Assembly (NCBI GenBank): GCA_043775075.1
Contig: JAYVSS010000177.1
Location: 1-32,167 of the forward strand
Direction of reading: 5' to 3'
DNA length: 32,167 nucleotides
DNA from: JANLQX01 sp043775075
GTDB taxonomy: Bacteria; Actinomycetota; Acidimicrobiia; Acidimicrobiales; JANYDT01
Position 1 is the first letter of the stretch, and every line of letters starts with the position of its first letter. The translations under genes were made by a program, and so were the position numbers. The notes under the pieces are model-generated. The model was not told the DNA's origin. It saw only the letters and a list, made by a program, of their open reading frames with translations, and made no database searches. Shown here piece after piece: positions 14,447 through 22,811 of this stretch.

Positions 14447-15133
14447 TCAGTCGAGGCGGATGATGCCCATGCGCACGGCTCGGACAACAGCCTGCGTGCG
14501 GTCAGCGGTGTCAAGCTTCTGATAAATCGACGCCAGATGGTTCTTGACGGTCTTGATGGAGATATAGAGCTTCTGGGCGACCTCAACGGTGGAGAAGCCG
14601 TCGGCCACGAGTTGCAGAACTTCTTCCTCGCGCTTGGAGATCACCGACTCGCCGGGACGATCGGGTATGGGGAACTTGGCCTCCCGCAGCATCGATTTGG
14701 CGAACTCGGGCGATACCGTCCCTTCACCGTTCGAGGCGGCGCGCACGGCGTCAGCCACTTCATCGGTTGAGCAATCCTTGACCAGGTAACCAGCGGCGCC
14801 GCAGCGAATCGCCTTGGCCAACACGTCCTTGTCAGCGTGCATGGTGAGCATAACCACCTGGGTATCCGGGCAGGTCTGGCGGATCCGTCGAGTGGCTTCC
14901 ACCCCATCAAGTACCGGCATGCTGACGTCCATGAGCACCACGTCCGGCCGCAGTGCCTGGGCCAGGCGCACGCCTTCTTCTCCATCGCTACCTTCAGCCA
15001 CGACGTCGAATCCGTAGAGTTCCATTGATCGTCGCAATCCCTCGCGCAACATCCGGTGGTCGTCGACGAGCAGCAGCCGCAGCGGCCGCGCTCCTGGCGA
15101 TCGAGTCGGCGCCGCAGGCAGAAGAGAACTCAT
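14447..15133 (-). CDS. NarL/LuxR-family response regulator
   Basis: The 228-residue regulator has a receiver domain (about 18-135) with LLVDDHR, phosphoacceptor Asp69 in VVLMDVSMPVLDG, Thr in VVMLTMH and Lys in GYLVKDCS. A C-terminal LuxR-type HTH follows (about 165-228; SKREEEVLQLVADGFSTVEVAQKLYISIKTVKNH, shown here in the usual order of scaffold and recognition helix). It is a DNA-binding output of the adjacent kinase. ATG at 15133 overlaps the kinase stop (ATGA), so the two are cotranslated; an upstream GTG at 15151 would lie inside the kinase gene. The regulon cannot be inferred. Confidence 0.93.
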   Translation of the reverse strand: MSSLLPAAPTRSPGARPLRLLLVDDHRMLREGLRRSMELYGFDVVAEGSDGEEGVRLAQALRPDVVLMDVSMPVLDGVEATRRIRQTCPDTQVVMLTMHADKDVLAKAIRCGAAGYLVKDCSTDEVADAVRAASNGEGTVSPEFAKSMLREAKFPIPDRPGESVISKREEEVLQLVADGFSTVEVAQKLYISIKTVKNHLASIYQKLDTADRTQAVVRAVRMGIIRLD

Positions 15134-16815
15134 AATCCTTCCAATCGGCACCGAACGGTCGTTCCTTGACCTGGTTGTGAGGAAATTTCCGCTCGAGCCC
15201 CGATGGATGTGGCTCGTTCCTGCAGGCCGCGCAGACCGTACGAGTCACGGCGCCCCTCGCTTGCCGCGTAACCCTTGCCGTCGTCTTGGATCTCCAGCAG
15301 CGCCGCATGACCGTTGGTCACCCATCGAACCCATACGTTGCGGGCCATGGCGTGGCGTTCGACGTTGACGACAGCTTCTTGAGCGATATGCCACATCTCG
15401 CGTTCCTGGCGGGGTGGGAGTTCGCCGGTCACGTTGTGTTGGAAATCGACCTTGATCGCCGCCCGCTGACCGACCCGTTCGAGGAATTGGTCGAGGGTGG
15501 AGACGAATGAGTTCCCCTGGGAGACCTCGGTGCGGATGTCATAGAGCGTCTCGCGAACCTCGGCAATCACTCTCGTCACCTCACTGCGGAGTCGGATGAG
15601 CTCGGTCGAAACGGTTGGGTCGCCGACGGTCTTGGCGCTGCGATCGAGTTCAAACCCGAGGTACGCAAGCGACTGTCCGATGCGGTCGTGGAGATCGCGA
15701 GCGATACGACTGCGTTCCTCGCTGGCGGCCACGCCACGAATCCGCGAGAAAAGCCGGGCGTTGTCGATGCCGATCGCCGCCGGTTCAGAAAGACTGCGAA
15801 GAACCTCACGCTGCTGTGCATCTTCCAGGCCTGATCGTGGTTGCCCGGTCCATTCGATGGCGATGGCCCCGATAAGAGAGGACCGCGCCACGAGTGGCCC
15901 GTATAAGCCAGACGAGCCATCCGTCCCGAGCAACGTTCCCCCGTCACGTTCCGCCGACGACAAATGGGTGCGCTGGGTGATCGCGTCTCGAAAGGCGATG
16001 GGTAGGGTCGTGAGATCGAGGCTTTCGGCGATGCGCAGACCATCGGCTCGGGCGCACGACCAGGCCGAGTGGATGTTGTCGAACAAAAAAATGCCGACGG
16101 CATCGGCCCTTAGGAGGGTCTTGGCGTTGGCGCACGTGCGCACCAACGCGTCTTCGAGGTCTAGCGAAGCCGGCAGAGACTGGGCCAGTTGGTGCAGCGA
16201 CGCCAGGAGTTGGTTGGCTCGCGTCAGTTGGCCCATGGCGTCCGCATCAGCAGTTCGCCTTCGATCGGTTTCGCGTACAACGCGGTGGCCGACTCCGGCG
16301 AGAGCAGCAATCACCACCAGCGACAGCATCCAGATGCTCGCCCGTTCAAGATCCGCGGTTTCCTTGGTCCCGTGGCTGGCGATGCCGATGAGACTGACGA
16401 TGATGCCGACGAGCGAGCCGTAACCAACGACGAGCGGACCGCCGTGAGCGAAACCGCCGATCACAATGCCCGGTAAGAGGCACAGGGCCAGGGGAGAGGC
16501 CCAGAACCCGGTGAAGCAAACGATCGCCATGGGCAGGGCCAGGTCGAACAGGATATTGAGGGCAAGAACTCGTTCATTCCCGCGGTGGGCAATGGGCGAG
16601 AGCATGCGCATGATCGTCCACATGATGATCACTGCCAGGCCAACCACGGGCCGGTCGTTGGCCGCGTTTGGAGCGTCGAGTAGAACGAGGAAAGCGGTAA
16701 CGACGAGAACCGCAACCCGGATCACCGAGACCGGTCCCTCGAATGGTTCGAGCCGGTCGGGCTCGCTCATCGTGGTGCTCTTCGGGAGTCGTAGCGAGAG
16801 CGTCGGATTAGTCAT
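15130..16815 (-). CDS. Membrane sensor histidine kinase (HisKA_3 type) with GAF domain
   Basis: The 561-residue kinase starts with about six hydrophobic segments (roughly 30-185), then a short linker helix, a GAF-like domain (about 210-355), and the HisKA_3 dimerisation helix with phosphorylated His376 in ARDLHDRIGQSLAYLG. A HATPase_c domain follows, with N-box MWHIAQEAVVNVERHA, G1 box IQDDGKGY and GLRGLQERA. No extracellular sensor domain is evident, so the membrane part and GAF domain probably sense the signal. The start is uncertain: ATG at 16815 or at 16770 (15 residues shorter). Its stop overlaps the regulator start. The gene is divergent from coaE across about 103 bp. Confidence 0.9.
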   Translation of the reverse strand: MTNPTLSLRLPKSTTMSEPDRLEPFEGPVSVIRVAVLVVTAFLVLLDAPNAANDRPVVGLAVIIMWTIMRMLSPIAHRGNERVLALNILFDLALPMAIVCFTGFWASPLALCLLPGIVIGGFAHGGPLVVGYGSLVGIIVSLIGIASHGTKETADLERASIWMLSLVVIAALAGVGHRVVRETDRRRTADADAMGQLTRANQLLASLHQLAQSLPASLDLEDALVRTCANAKTLLRADAVGIFLFDNIHSAWSCARADGLRIAESLDLTTLPIAFRDAITQRTHLSSAERDGGTLLGTDGSSGLYGPLVARSSLIGAIAIEWTGQPRSGLEDAQQREVLRSLSEPAAIGIDNARLFSRIRGVAASEERSRIARDLHDRIGQSLAYLGFELDRSAKTVGDPTVSTELIRLRSEVTRVIAEVRETLYDIRTEVSQGNSFVSTLDQFLERVGQRAAIKVDFQHNVTGELPPRQEREMWHIAQEAVVNVERHAMARNVWVRWVTNGHAALLEIQDDGKGYAASEGRRDSYGLRGLQERATSIGARAEISSQPGQGTTVRCRLEGL

Positions 16816-16905
16816 GGGCTTGGATTGGTTATCGACCCACCGGAGGGGATTCTTAAACCACGCGCCACACGCCAGCGGAGCCGCTCGACCTACGGACACA
16901 TCGGG

Positions 16906-16911
16906 TACCGT
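16906..16911 (+). promoter_or_regulatory. Predicted -10 box (TACCGT) of coaE
   Basis: TACCGT is followed by exactly 7 bases and the coaE ATG at 16919, with no Shine-Dalgarno site, so a leaderless transcript is inferred. It lies in the divergent gap with the histidine kinase gene. Confidence 0.5.
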
Positions 16912-16918
16912 CGGGCAT

Positions 16919-17548
16919 ATGAAGTTGATCGGGCTGGGCGGGGGTATCGGTGCCGGAAAATCCACTGTTTCGGCTGCTCTCGCCCAACGTGGCGCGGTGA
17001 TTGTCGATGCTGACCTCATTGCCCGTCAAATCGTGGAACCGGGCACGCCGGCGCTCGGCGAACTGGCCCGCCGGTTCGGCCCGGATGTGCTTCGGCCCGA
17101 CGGCACCCTCGACCGCAGAATGCTGGCAACCCGGGCGTTTGCCACGCCGGAAGGCCTCGCTGCGCTGAACGCGATCACTCATCCGGCGATCGCCGCAGAA
17201 ATTGATCGCCAGATTCGGGTTCACGCCGGAACCAGCCGGATCGTGGTGCTCGATGCCGCGTTGTTGTTCGACCGTGAGCGAGAAGGACTCGTGGGAACGG
17301 TGGTCGTCGACGTCGATCCGGAGGTGGCCATCGGACGGCTCGTGGCGCTCCGAGGCTTCGAAGAGAGCGATGCGCGGAAACGGGTGGCGGCGCAAATGGC
17401 CCGATCGGAACGGGTGGCGAAGGCCGATCGGGTGATCGACAACACCGGCACCGTGGACGAACTGACGCCGCAAATCGACGCTCTGGCGGACTGGATCGGC
17501 ACCCTTGCGGAGTCGAATTTCGGGCTGCCGCGGGAAGAATTGTCATAG
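16919..17548 (+). CDS. coaE: Dephospho-CoA kinase
   Basis: The 209-residue P-loop kinase catalyses the last step of coenzyme A synthesis, phosphorylating the ribose 3'-OH of dephospho-CoA. It has the Walker A GGGIGAGKST (residues 7-16), VIVDADLIARQIVEPG after it, the LID/CoA-binding THPAI, and the late RxxxQMxR-like segment KRVAAQMARSER. Length is typical of the single-domain enzyme, without the C-terminal UPF0157 extension found in mycobacterial CoaE. ATG at 16919 is supported by the -10 box 7 bases upstream and by the family N-terminus M(K)LIGLTGGIG. uvrB follows after 21 bp with its own -10 box. Confidence 0.95.
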   Translation: MKLIGLGGGIGAGKSTVSAALAQRGAVIVDADLIARQIVEPGTPALGELARRFGPDVLRPDGTLDRRMLATRAFATPEGLAALNAITHPAIAAEIDRQIRVHAGTSRIVVLDAALLFDREREGLVGTVVVDVDPEVAIGRLVALRGFEESDARKRVAAQMARSERVAKADRVIDNTGTVDELTPQIDALADWIGTLAESNFGLPREELS

Positions 17549-17556
17549 GGGGTCCG

Positions 17557-17562
17557 TACACT
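17557..17562 (+). promoter_or_regulatory. Predicted -10 box (TACACT) of uvrB
   Basis: TACACT is followed by 7 bases and the ATG at 17570. It supports the upstream start that gives UvrB an N-terminal extension. No SOS (LexA) box of the CGAAC-N4-GTTCG type was seen in this gap. Confidence 0.5.
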
Positions 17563-17569
17563 CGATGGA

Positions 17570-19717
17570 ATGGCTGCCGTTTCCACCGATGTCGCAACCG
17601 AGTTGGCCAACGACCTGGCTCTCGCTCGTTCGTCCGAGTCGTTCGGCCCGTCCGGTCCGTCCGCGTCCCCCCCCGCAACGGGGCCCAGACTCCTTCCGGG
17701 AAAGCCATTCAGGGTCGAGTCGCCGTTTCAACCGGCCGGTGACCAACCCGCCGCCATTTTGGCCCTGACCGCAGGTATCGAGCGGGGTGACCGCTTCCAG
17801 ACGTTGCTCGGAATCACCGGGTCGGGTAAATCAGCCACGATTGCGTGGACGATCGAGCAGGTGCAGAAACCCACGCTGATCTTGGCGCCGAATAAGTCTC
17901 TCGCCGCCCAGCTGGCCAACGAGTTTCGTGAGTTCTTCCCCAACAATCGGGTCGAGTATTTCGTCAGCTACTACGACTACTACCAGCCTGAGGCGTACAT
18001 CCCGTCGTCGGACACCTACATCGAGAAGGACTCGTCGATCAACGATGAGATCGATCGCCTCCGTCACGCCGCCACATCGGGCTTGCTCACTCGCCGAGAC
18101 ACCATCGTCGTGGCGTCGGTCAGCTGTATCTACGGGATGGGGAACCCCGCCGAGTACTCGGGTCAGTTGCTCGAGCTTCACACCGGCGTGGAGTATGACC
18201 AACGATCGATTCTTCGCCGGCTCGTTGAAATGCAATACGACCGCAACGACGCCAACCTCGTGCGCGGCAACTTCCGTGTCCGAGGAGACACCGTCGAGGT
18301 TCATCCATCCTACGAAGAGCATGTCCTGCGCATCGAAATGTTTGGAGACACCGTCGAACGACTCGTCATGGTCGATCCGGTGACCGGAGAACAGCTCGGC
18401 GAACTCAGCGAGGTCATGGTGTTCCCCGCCACCCACTACGTGGCGGGCGAAGAACGGATCCAGCGAGCAATTACGACCATTGAGGTTGAGCTGCAGCAGC
18501 GCCTGGCCTGGTTCAAGGAAGAGAACAAACTGCTCGAGGCCCAGCGTCTGCAGATGCGCACGCAGTATGACCTGGAAATGATGGCCGAAGTTGGGTACTG
18601 CAACGGCATCGAGAACTACAGCCGCCATATCGACGGCCGCAATCCGGGCGAGGCTCCGTTCACCCTGATCGACTACTTCCCCAAGGACTTTTTGCTGGTC
18701 ATCGACGAGTCGCATATTGCCGTTCCTCAGGTCCACGGGCAGTACCAGGGGGACCGCTCCCGCAAGGAGACGTTGATCGACCATGGGTTCCGCTTGCCCA
18801 GTGCCGGTGATAACCGACCGCTGCGATTCGACGAGTTCTACGAAAAGCTCAATCAGGTCGTGTTCGTGTCCGCCACGCCCAGTGCCTACGAAGTTGGACA
18901 GTCGAGTCAGGTGGTGGAGCAGGTCGTGCGCCCCACCGGACTCATCGATCCAGAAATTGTCGTGAAGCCCACGAAAGGCCAGATCGATGACCTGATGGAG
19001 GAAGCCCGCAAGCGGATTGCCGTTGGCGAACGGGTGCTGGTGACCACGCTCACCAAGCGGATGGCGCAGGACCTCACGGACTATCTACTGGAGCAAGGCC
19101 TCAAGGTCCGATACCTGCACTCGGAGATCGACACGATCGAGCGCATCGAAATTCTCCGTGATTTGCGCCTCGGTGAGTTTGACGTGCTCGTCGGCATCAA
19201 TTTGCTGCGCGAAGGCCTTGACCTTCCGGAAGTGTCACTTGTCTGCATCCTGGACGCAGACAAAGAAGGTTTTCTCCGTAGCGAGACTTCGCTCGTTCAA
19301 ACCGTTGGCCGAGCTTCTCGAAACGTCAATGGTCAGGTGATCATGTACGCCGATCGCTTGACCGGCTCTATGGATCGGGCCATCACCGTCACCCATGCGC
19401 GTCGCCAGAAGCAAATTGCGTACAACCTCGAGCACGGCATTGAGCCGGAGACGATTCGCAAGGCAGTCACCGATATCTTGGCGATGCTGCGGCCGGAAGA
19501 AGCAGCCCAACGATCCACCGTTCCGGGCAGCGATCGCCGCAAACGCCGTCCAGGCGACGTCCGCAGCGAGTTCAAAGAACTGCCGAAGTCAGAACTCGAA
19601 CGCCTCATTCTGGTGCTCGAAGAGGAGATGAAGGAGGCCGCCACCGACCTTCGTTTCGAGTACGCCGCCCGCCTTCGAGATGAGATCAACGACCTCAAGA
19701 AGGAACTCACCGAATGA
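17570..19717 (+). CDS. uvrB: Excinuclease ABC subunit B
   Basis: The 715-residue DNA-damage-verifying helicase-like subunit of nucleotide excision repair has Walker A GITGSGKS (residues 81-88), the beta-hairpin region YFVSYYDYYQPEAYIP that clamps the DNA strand, helicase motifs including VIDESH (II), FVSATPS (III), VGINLLREGLDLPEV (V) and QTVGRASRN (VI), and a C-terminal UVR motif (about 675-713) that contacts UvrC. The family start corresponds to about residue 46 (PFRVESPFQPAGDQPAAI), so there is a 45-residue Ser/Pro/Ala-rich extension. The start at 17570 is supported by the -10 box. uvrA follows 70 bp downstream. Confidence 0.97.
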   Translation: MAAVSTDVATELANDLALARSSESFGPSGPSASPPATGPRLLPGKPFRVESPFQPAGDQPAAILALTAGIERGDRFQTLLGITGSGKSATIAWTIEQVQKPTLILAPNKSLAAQLANEFREFFPNNRVEYFVSYYDYYQPEAYIPSSDTYIEKDSSINDEIDRLRHAATSGLLTRRDTIVVASVSCIYGMGNPAEYSGQLLELHTGVEYDQRSILRRLVEMQYDRNDANLVRGNFRVRGDTVEVHPSYEEHVLRIEMFGDTVERLVMVDPVTGEQLGELSEVMVFPATHYVAGEERIQRAITTIEVELQQRLAWFKEENKLLEAQRLQMRTQYDLEMMAEVGYCNGIENYSRHIDGRNPGEAPFTLIDYFPKDFLLVIDESHIAVPQVHGQYQGDRSRKETLIDHGFRLPSAGDNRPLRFDEFYEKLNQVVFVSATPSAYEVGQSSQVVEQVVRPTGLIDPEIVVKPTKGQIDDLMEEARKRIAVGERVLVTTLTKRMAQDLTDYLLEQGLKVRYLHSEIDTIERIEILRDLRLGEFDVLVGINLLREGLDLPEVSLVCILDADKEGFLRSETSLVQTVGRASRNVNGQVIMYADRLTGSMDRAITVTHARRQKQIAYNLEHGIEPETIRKAVTDILAMLRPEEAAQRSTVPGSDRRKRRPGDVRSEFKELPKSELERLILVLEEEMKEAATDLRFEYAARLRDEINDLKKELTE

Positions 19718-19774
19718 GTTGGCGAAGGGCCCCACATTGGCGTTGTTTCGGTCTTTTTAAAGGGGGTAGAGCGA

Positions 19775-19780
19775 TAGGCT
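19775..19780 (+). promoter_or_regulatory. Predicted -10 box (TAGGCT) of uvrA
   Basis: TAGGCT, the same hexamer as at polA, is followed by 7 bases and the GTG at 19788. It sits in the 70-bp uvrB-uvrA gap, suggesting uvrA has its own leaderless promoter. Confidence 0.5.
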
Positions 19781-19787
19781 CGAACGT

Positions 19788-22709
19788 GTGTCCGATCGTT
19801 TAATTGTCCGTGGTGCGCGTGAGCACAACCTAAAAAACGTCTCGATCGACCTACCACGGGACAAGTTGATCGTGTTCACCGGGCTCTCCGGTTCAGGCAA
19901 GTCGTCGCTGGCCTTCGACACAATTTACGCCGAGGGCCAACGCCGCTACGTCGAGAGCTTAAGTGCGTACGCCCGCCAGTTCCTCGGGCAGATGGACAAG
20001 CCTGATGTCGACTTTATCGAGGGCCTGTCTCCAGCAATCTCAATCGACCAGAAGTCGGCGTCGCGCAACCCGCGGTCCACCGTAGGTACGGTCACCGAGA
20101 TTTACGACTACCTGCGGCTTTTGTTTGCCCGTATCGGCGTGCAACACTGCCCGAACGACGGCACCCGTCTGGAGCGCCAAACGCCCCAGCAGATCGTTGA
20201 CCGCATTCTCCAGCTTCCCGAGGGCACGCGCTTTCAGGTCTTGGCCCCGGTCGTCCGTGGCCGTAAGGGTGAGTACCTGGAGCTCCTCGCCGACCTCGCC
20301 AAGCAGGGCTACGCCCGCGCCAAGGTAGACGGTGAGATTCGGGAGTTGACGGAAACGATCGAGTTAGGCCGATACGAGAACCACTCGATCTCGGTCGTGA
20401 TCGACCGGCTGGTTTCTCGTCCGGGCATTGAGCGGCGCCTCACGGATTCGTTGGAGACGGCCCTCCGCTTAGCCGAAGGCGTCGCCGAAATCGAGCTGGT
20501 TCCAAAAGAAACGAAGGCCGGAGAAGACGCCGAGGTGCTCACCTTCAGCCAGTATTTGGCGTGTCCCACGTGTGGCACCAGCTTCGACGAACTTGCTCCG
20601 AGGAACTTCTCCTTCAACTCGCCGTACGGTGCGTGCAAGGTGTGCAACGGTCTCGGCACCACGTTTGAGGTGGACCCCGAACTCGTTGTTCCCGACGACG
20701 ACATGGCCATCATCCAAGGGGCCATCGCCCCGTGGGCGGGGGCCAAAGGCGAGTACTTCGCCCGCATCCTCGAAGCCGTATCCGAGGAGTACAACTTCGA
20801 CCTGAAGACCCCGTGGCGCAAGCTCACCAAAGCGCAGCAAAAGGTGGTGCTCAACGGCACCGGCACAAAGACGGTGCATGTCGAATACCGCAATCGCTAC
20901 GGGCGCTCGCGGGCGTACAACAGCGTGTTTGAGGGCGTCATTCCGTGGCTCAAACGCCGACATTCTGAAGCCGAAGGCGAGTGGTCCCGAGAGCAAATGG
21001 AGGGGTACATGCGCGAGGTGGCGTGCCACGATTGTGGTGGCGCTCGTCTGAACAAGGCCTCGCTTGCCGTCACGATCAACGGCAAGAGCATCTTCGAAGT
21101 GGGCACCCTGTCGATCGGGGACTCAGCGAAATTCCTGCTCGGTCTCACGCTGAGCGCCCGTGACCTGATGATTGCCGAACGCGTCGTCAAGGAAGTCAAT
21201 GCCCGCCTGAAGTTCCTGCTCGATGTCGGGCTCGACTATCTCCAGCTAAATCGTTCGGCCGCCACCCTCGCCGGAGGAGAGGCGCAGCGCATTCGCCTGG
21301 CCAGCCAAATCGGCTCGGGCCTCGTCGGCGTGCTCTACGTTCTCGACGAGCCGTCGATTGGGCTCCACCAGCGAGACAATCACCGCTTAATCAAGACCCT
21401 CGAGCATCTCCGTGAATTGGGGAACACGGTGATCGTGGTAGAGCACGACGAAGACACCATTCGGGTGGCCGACCACATTGTGGACATTGGTCCGGGGGCC
21501 GGCGAGCACGGCGGAGAAGTCATCGTTTCGGGCCCGCTCGAAGACCTCATCGCGTCGGAGCGGTCCATCACCGGTCAGTACTTGAACGGTACCCGTCGTA
21601 TCGAGGTCCCGGCCAAGCGCCGTCCGGGAAACGGCTTGTTCCTCACTGTGCGCGGGGCGCGTGAGAACAACCTCCAAAACGTCACGGTGGATTTCCCGCT
21701 GGGGAAATTTGTCGCCGTCACCGGCGTCTCCGGCTCAGGAAAGTCCACGCTGGTCAACGACATCCTCCTTAACTCGTTGATGCAGAAGATCTATCGAGCC
21801 AAGACCGTGCCCGGGCTCCACAAAGGGATAGACGGTATCGGAGTCATCGACAAGGTGATCGCCATCGATCAGTCGCCGATCGGTCGCACCCCTCGTTCCA
21901 ATCCCGCCACCTATACGGGCGTGTTCGACCACATTCGCAAGTTGTTTTCCACCACGAACGAAGCGAAGGTCCGCGGCTATCAACAAGGGCGATTTTCGTT
22001 CAACGTGAAAGGCGGTCGGTGCGAATCGTGCGCCGGCGATGGCACGATCAAGATCGAGATGAACTTCCTTCCAGACGTGTACGTCCCGTGCGAAGTATGC
22101 AAGGGGGCGAGGTACAACCGAGACACGCTCGACGTCACATTCAAAGGCAAGAACATCGCTGATGTCCTGAATCTCCCGGCCGAAGATGCTGCGACGTTCT
22201 TTGAGAATCAGCCCCGTATTGCTCGTCATATGCAAACGCTGTGTGATGTGGGGCTTGGCTATGTGCGCCTCGGCCAACCGGCCACCACCCTTTCCGGGGG
22301 CGAAGCGCAGCGCATCAAGCTGTCGGCCGAACTCTCGAAGCGACCCACGGGAAAGACGGTTTACGTGCTCGACGAACCCACCACGGGTTTGCATTTCGAA
22401 GACATTCGCCGCCTCCTGATCGTGCTCAGCCGCCTTGTCGATCAGGGCAACACCGTCATCGTGATCGAGCACAACCTCGACGTCATTAAGACGGCGGACT
22501 GGGTCATTGATCTCGGCCCGGAGGGTGGAAACGGCGGCGGGTTGATCGTGTGTGAGGGTACGCCCGAAGATGTGGCGAAACACGGACCGAGCCACACCGG
22601 GCGGTTCCTGGCCCCGCTCCTGGCCGGTAAGGCCCCGGGTGAAGCTTCGCCGGCGCGAGCCGACACAGGGAAGAAGCGCACCCGCAAGACCCTCGCCAGC
22701 GTTTCGTAG
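19788..22709 (+). CDS. uvrA: Excinuclease ABC subunit A
   Basis: The 973-residue ABC-type ATPase is the damage sensor of nucleotide excision repair. It has Walker A motifs GLSGSGKS and GVSGSGKS, Walker B motifs VLYVLDEPSIGLHQ and TVYVLDEPTTGLHF, and ABC signatures LAGGEAQRIRL (NBD1) and LSGGEAQRIKL (NBD2). Two zinc modules are complete (CPTC...CKVC and CESC...CEVC). Two oddities: Ala495 replaces the usual Ser in the NBD1 signature, and the first Cys-containing loop reads HCPND (Cys121, Asp124) where many homologues have HCPxCG. GTG at 19788 gives the standard N-terminus (SDRLIVRGAREHNLKNV) and has a -10 box 7 bases upstream. Confidence 0.97.
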   Translation: MSDRLIVRGAREHNLKNVSIDLPRDKLIVFTGLSGSGKSSLAFDTIYAEGQRRYVESLSAYARQFLGQMDKPDVDFIEGLSPAISIDQKSASRNPRSTVGTVTEIYDYLRLLFARIGVQHCPNDGTRLERQTPQQIVDRILQLPEGTRFQVLAPVVRGRKGEYLELLADLAKQGYARAKVDGEIRELTETIELGRYENHSISVVIDRLVSRPGIERRLTDSLETALRLAEGVAEIELVPKETKAGEDAEVLTFSQYLACPTCGTSFDELAPRNFSFNSPYGACKVCNGLGTTFEVDPELVVPDDDMAIIQGAIAPWAGAKGEYFARILEAVSEEYNFDLKTPWRKLTKAQQKVVLNGTGTKTVHVEYRNRYGRSRAYNSVFEGVIPWLKRRHSEAEGEWSREQMEGYMREVACHDCGGARLNKASLAVTINGKSIFEVGTLSIGDSAKFLLGLTLSARDLMIAERVVKEVNARLKFLLDVGLDYLQLNRSAATLAGGEAQRIRLASQIGSGLVGVLYVLDEPSIGLHQRDNHRLIKTLEHLRELGNTVIVVEHDEDTIRVADHIVDIGPGAGEHGGEVIVSGPLEDLIASERSITGQYLNGTRRIEVPAKRRPGNGLFLTVRGARENNLQNVTVDFPLGKFVAVTGVSGSGKSTLVNDILLNSLMQKIYRAKTVPGLHKGIDGIGVIDKVIAIDQSPIGRTPRSNPATYTGVFDHIRKLFSTTNEAKVRGYQQGRFSFNVKGGRCESCAGDGTIKIEMNFLPDVYVPCEVCKGARYNRDTLDVTFKGKNIADVLNLPAEDAATFFENQPRIARHMQTLCDVGLGYVRLGQPATTLSGGEAQRIKLSAELSKRPTGKTVYVLDEPTTGLHFEDIRRLLIVLSRLVDQGNTVIVIEHNLDVIKTADWVIDLGPEGGNGGGLIVCEGTPEDVAKHGPSHTGRFLAPLLAGKAPGEASPARADTGKKRTRKTLASVS

Positions 22710-22712
22710 CCG

Positions 22713-22811
22713 ATGAAGCGAGCCGCGCCCATGGCCCTTACCGCTGATCCACATCGGCGCCTCCTCAGACAGCAATCCCGACACCATCCGCGCACGCTCG
22801 GAGCGACGTAG
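22713..22811 (+). CDS. Possible 32-residue Arg/His-rich small ORF between uvrA and uvrC
   Basis: An ATG 3 bases after the uvrA stop opens a 32-codon frame whose TAG (22809-22811) shares its G with the uvrC GTG start. It therefore fills the uvrA-uvrC gap exactly. The product (MKRAAPMALTADPHRR...) is very basic, with no motif or hydrophobic segment. It could be a leader that couples uvrC translation to uvrA, a small protein, or a chance frame in GC-rich DNA. No Shine-Dalgarno site is present. Confidence 0.3.
   Translation: MKRAAPMALTADPHRRLLRQQSRHHPRTLGAT

Noticed and set aside
17549..17569. Possible SOS (LexA) control of uvrB.
   Set aside because: No CGAAC-N4-GTTCG-like box is present in the short gap or just upstream; the same holds for the uvrA upstream gap.
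17831..18784. A 317-codon minus-strand open frame inside uvrB; similar ones at 20469-21029 and 21735-22787 inside uvrA.
   Set aside because: All are shadows of highly conserved repair genes with no independent motifs or start signals.
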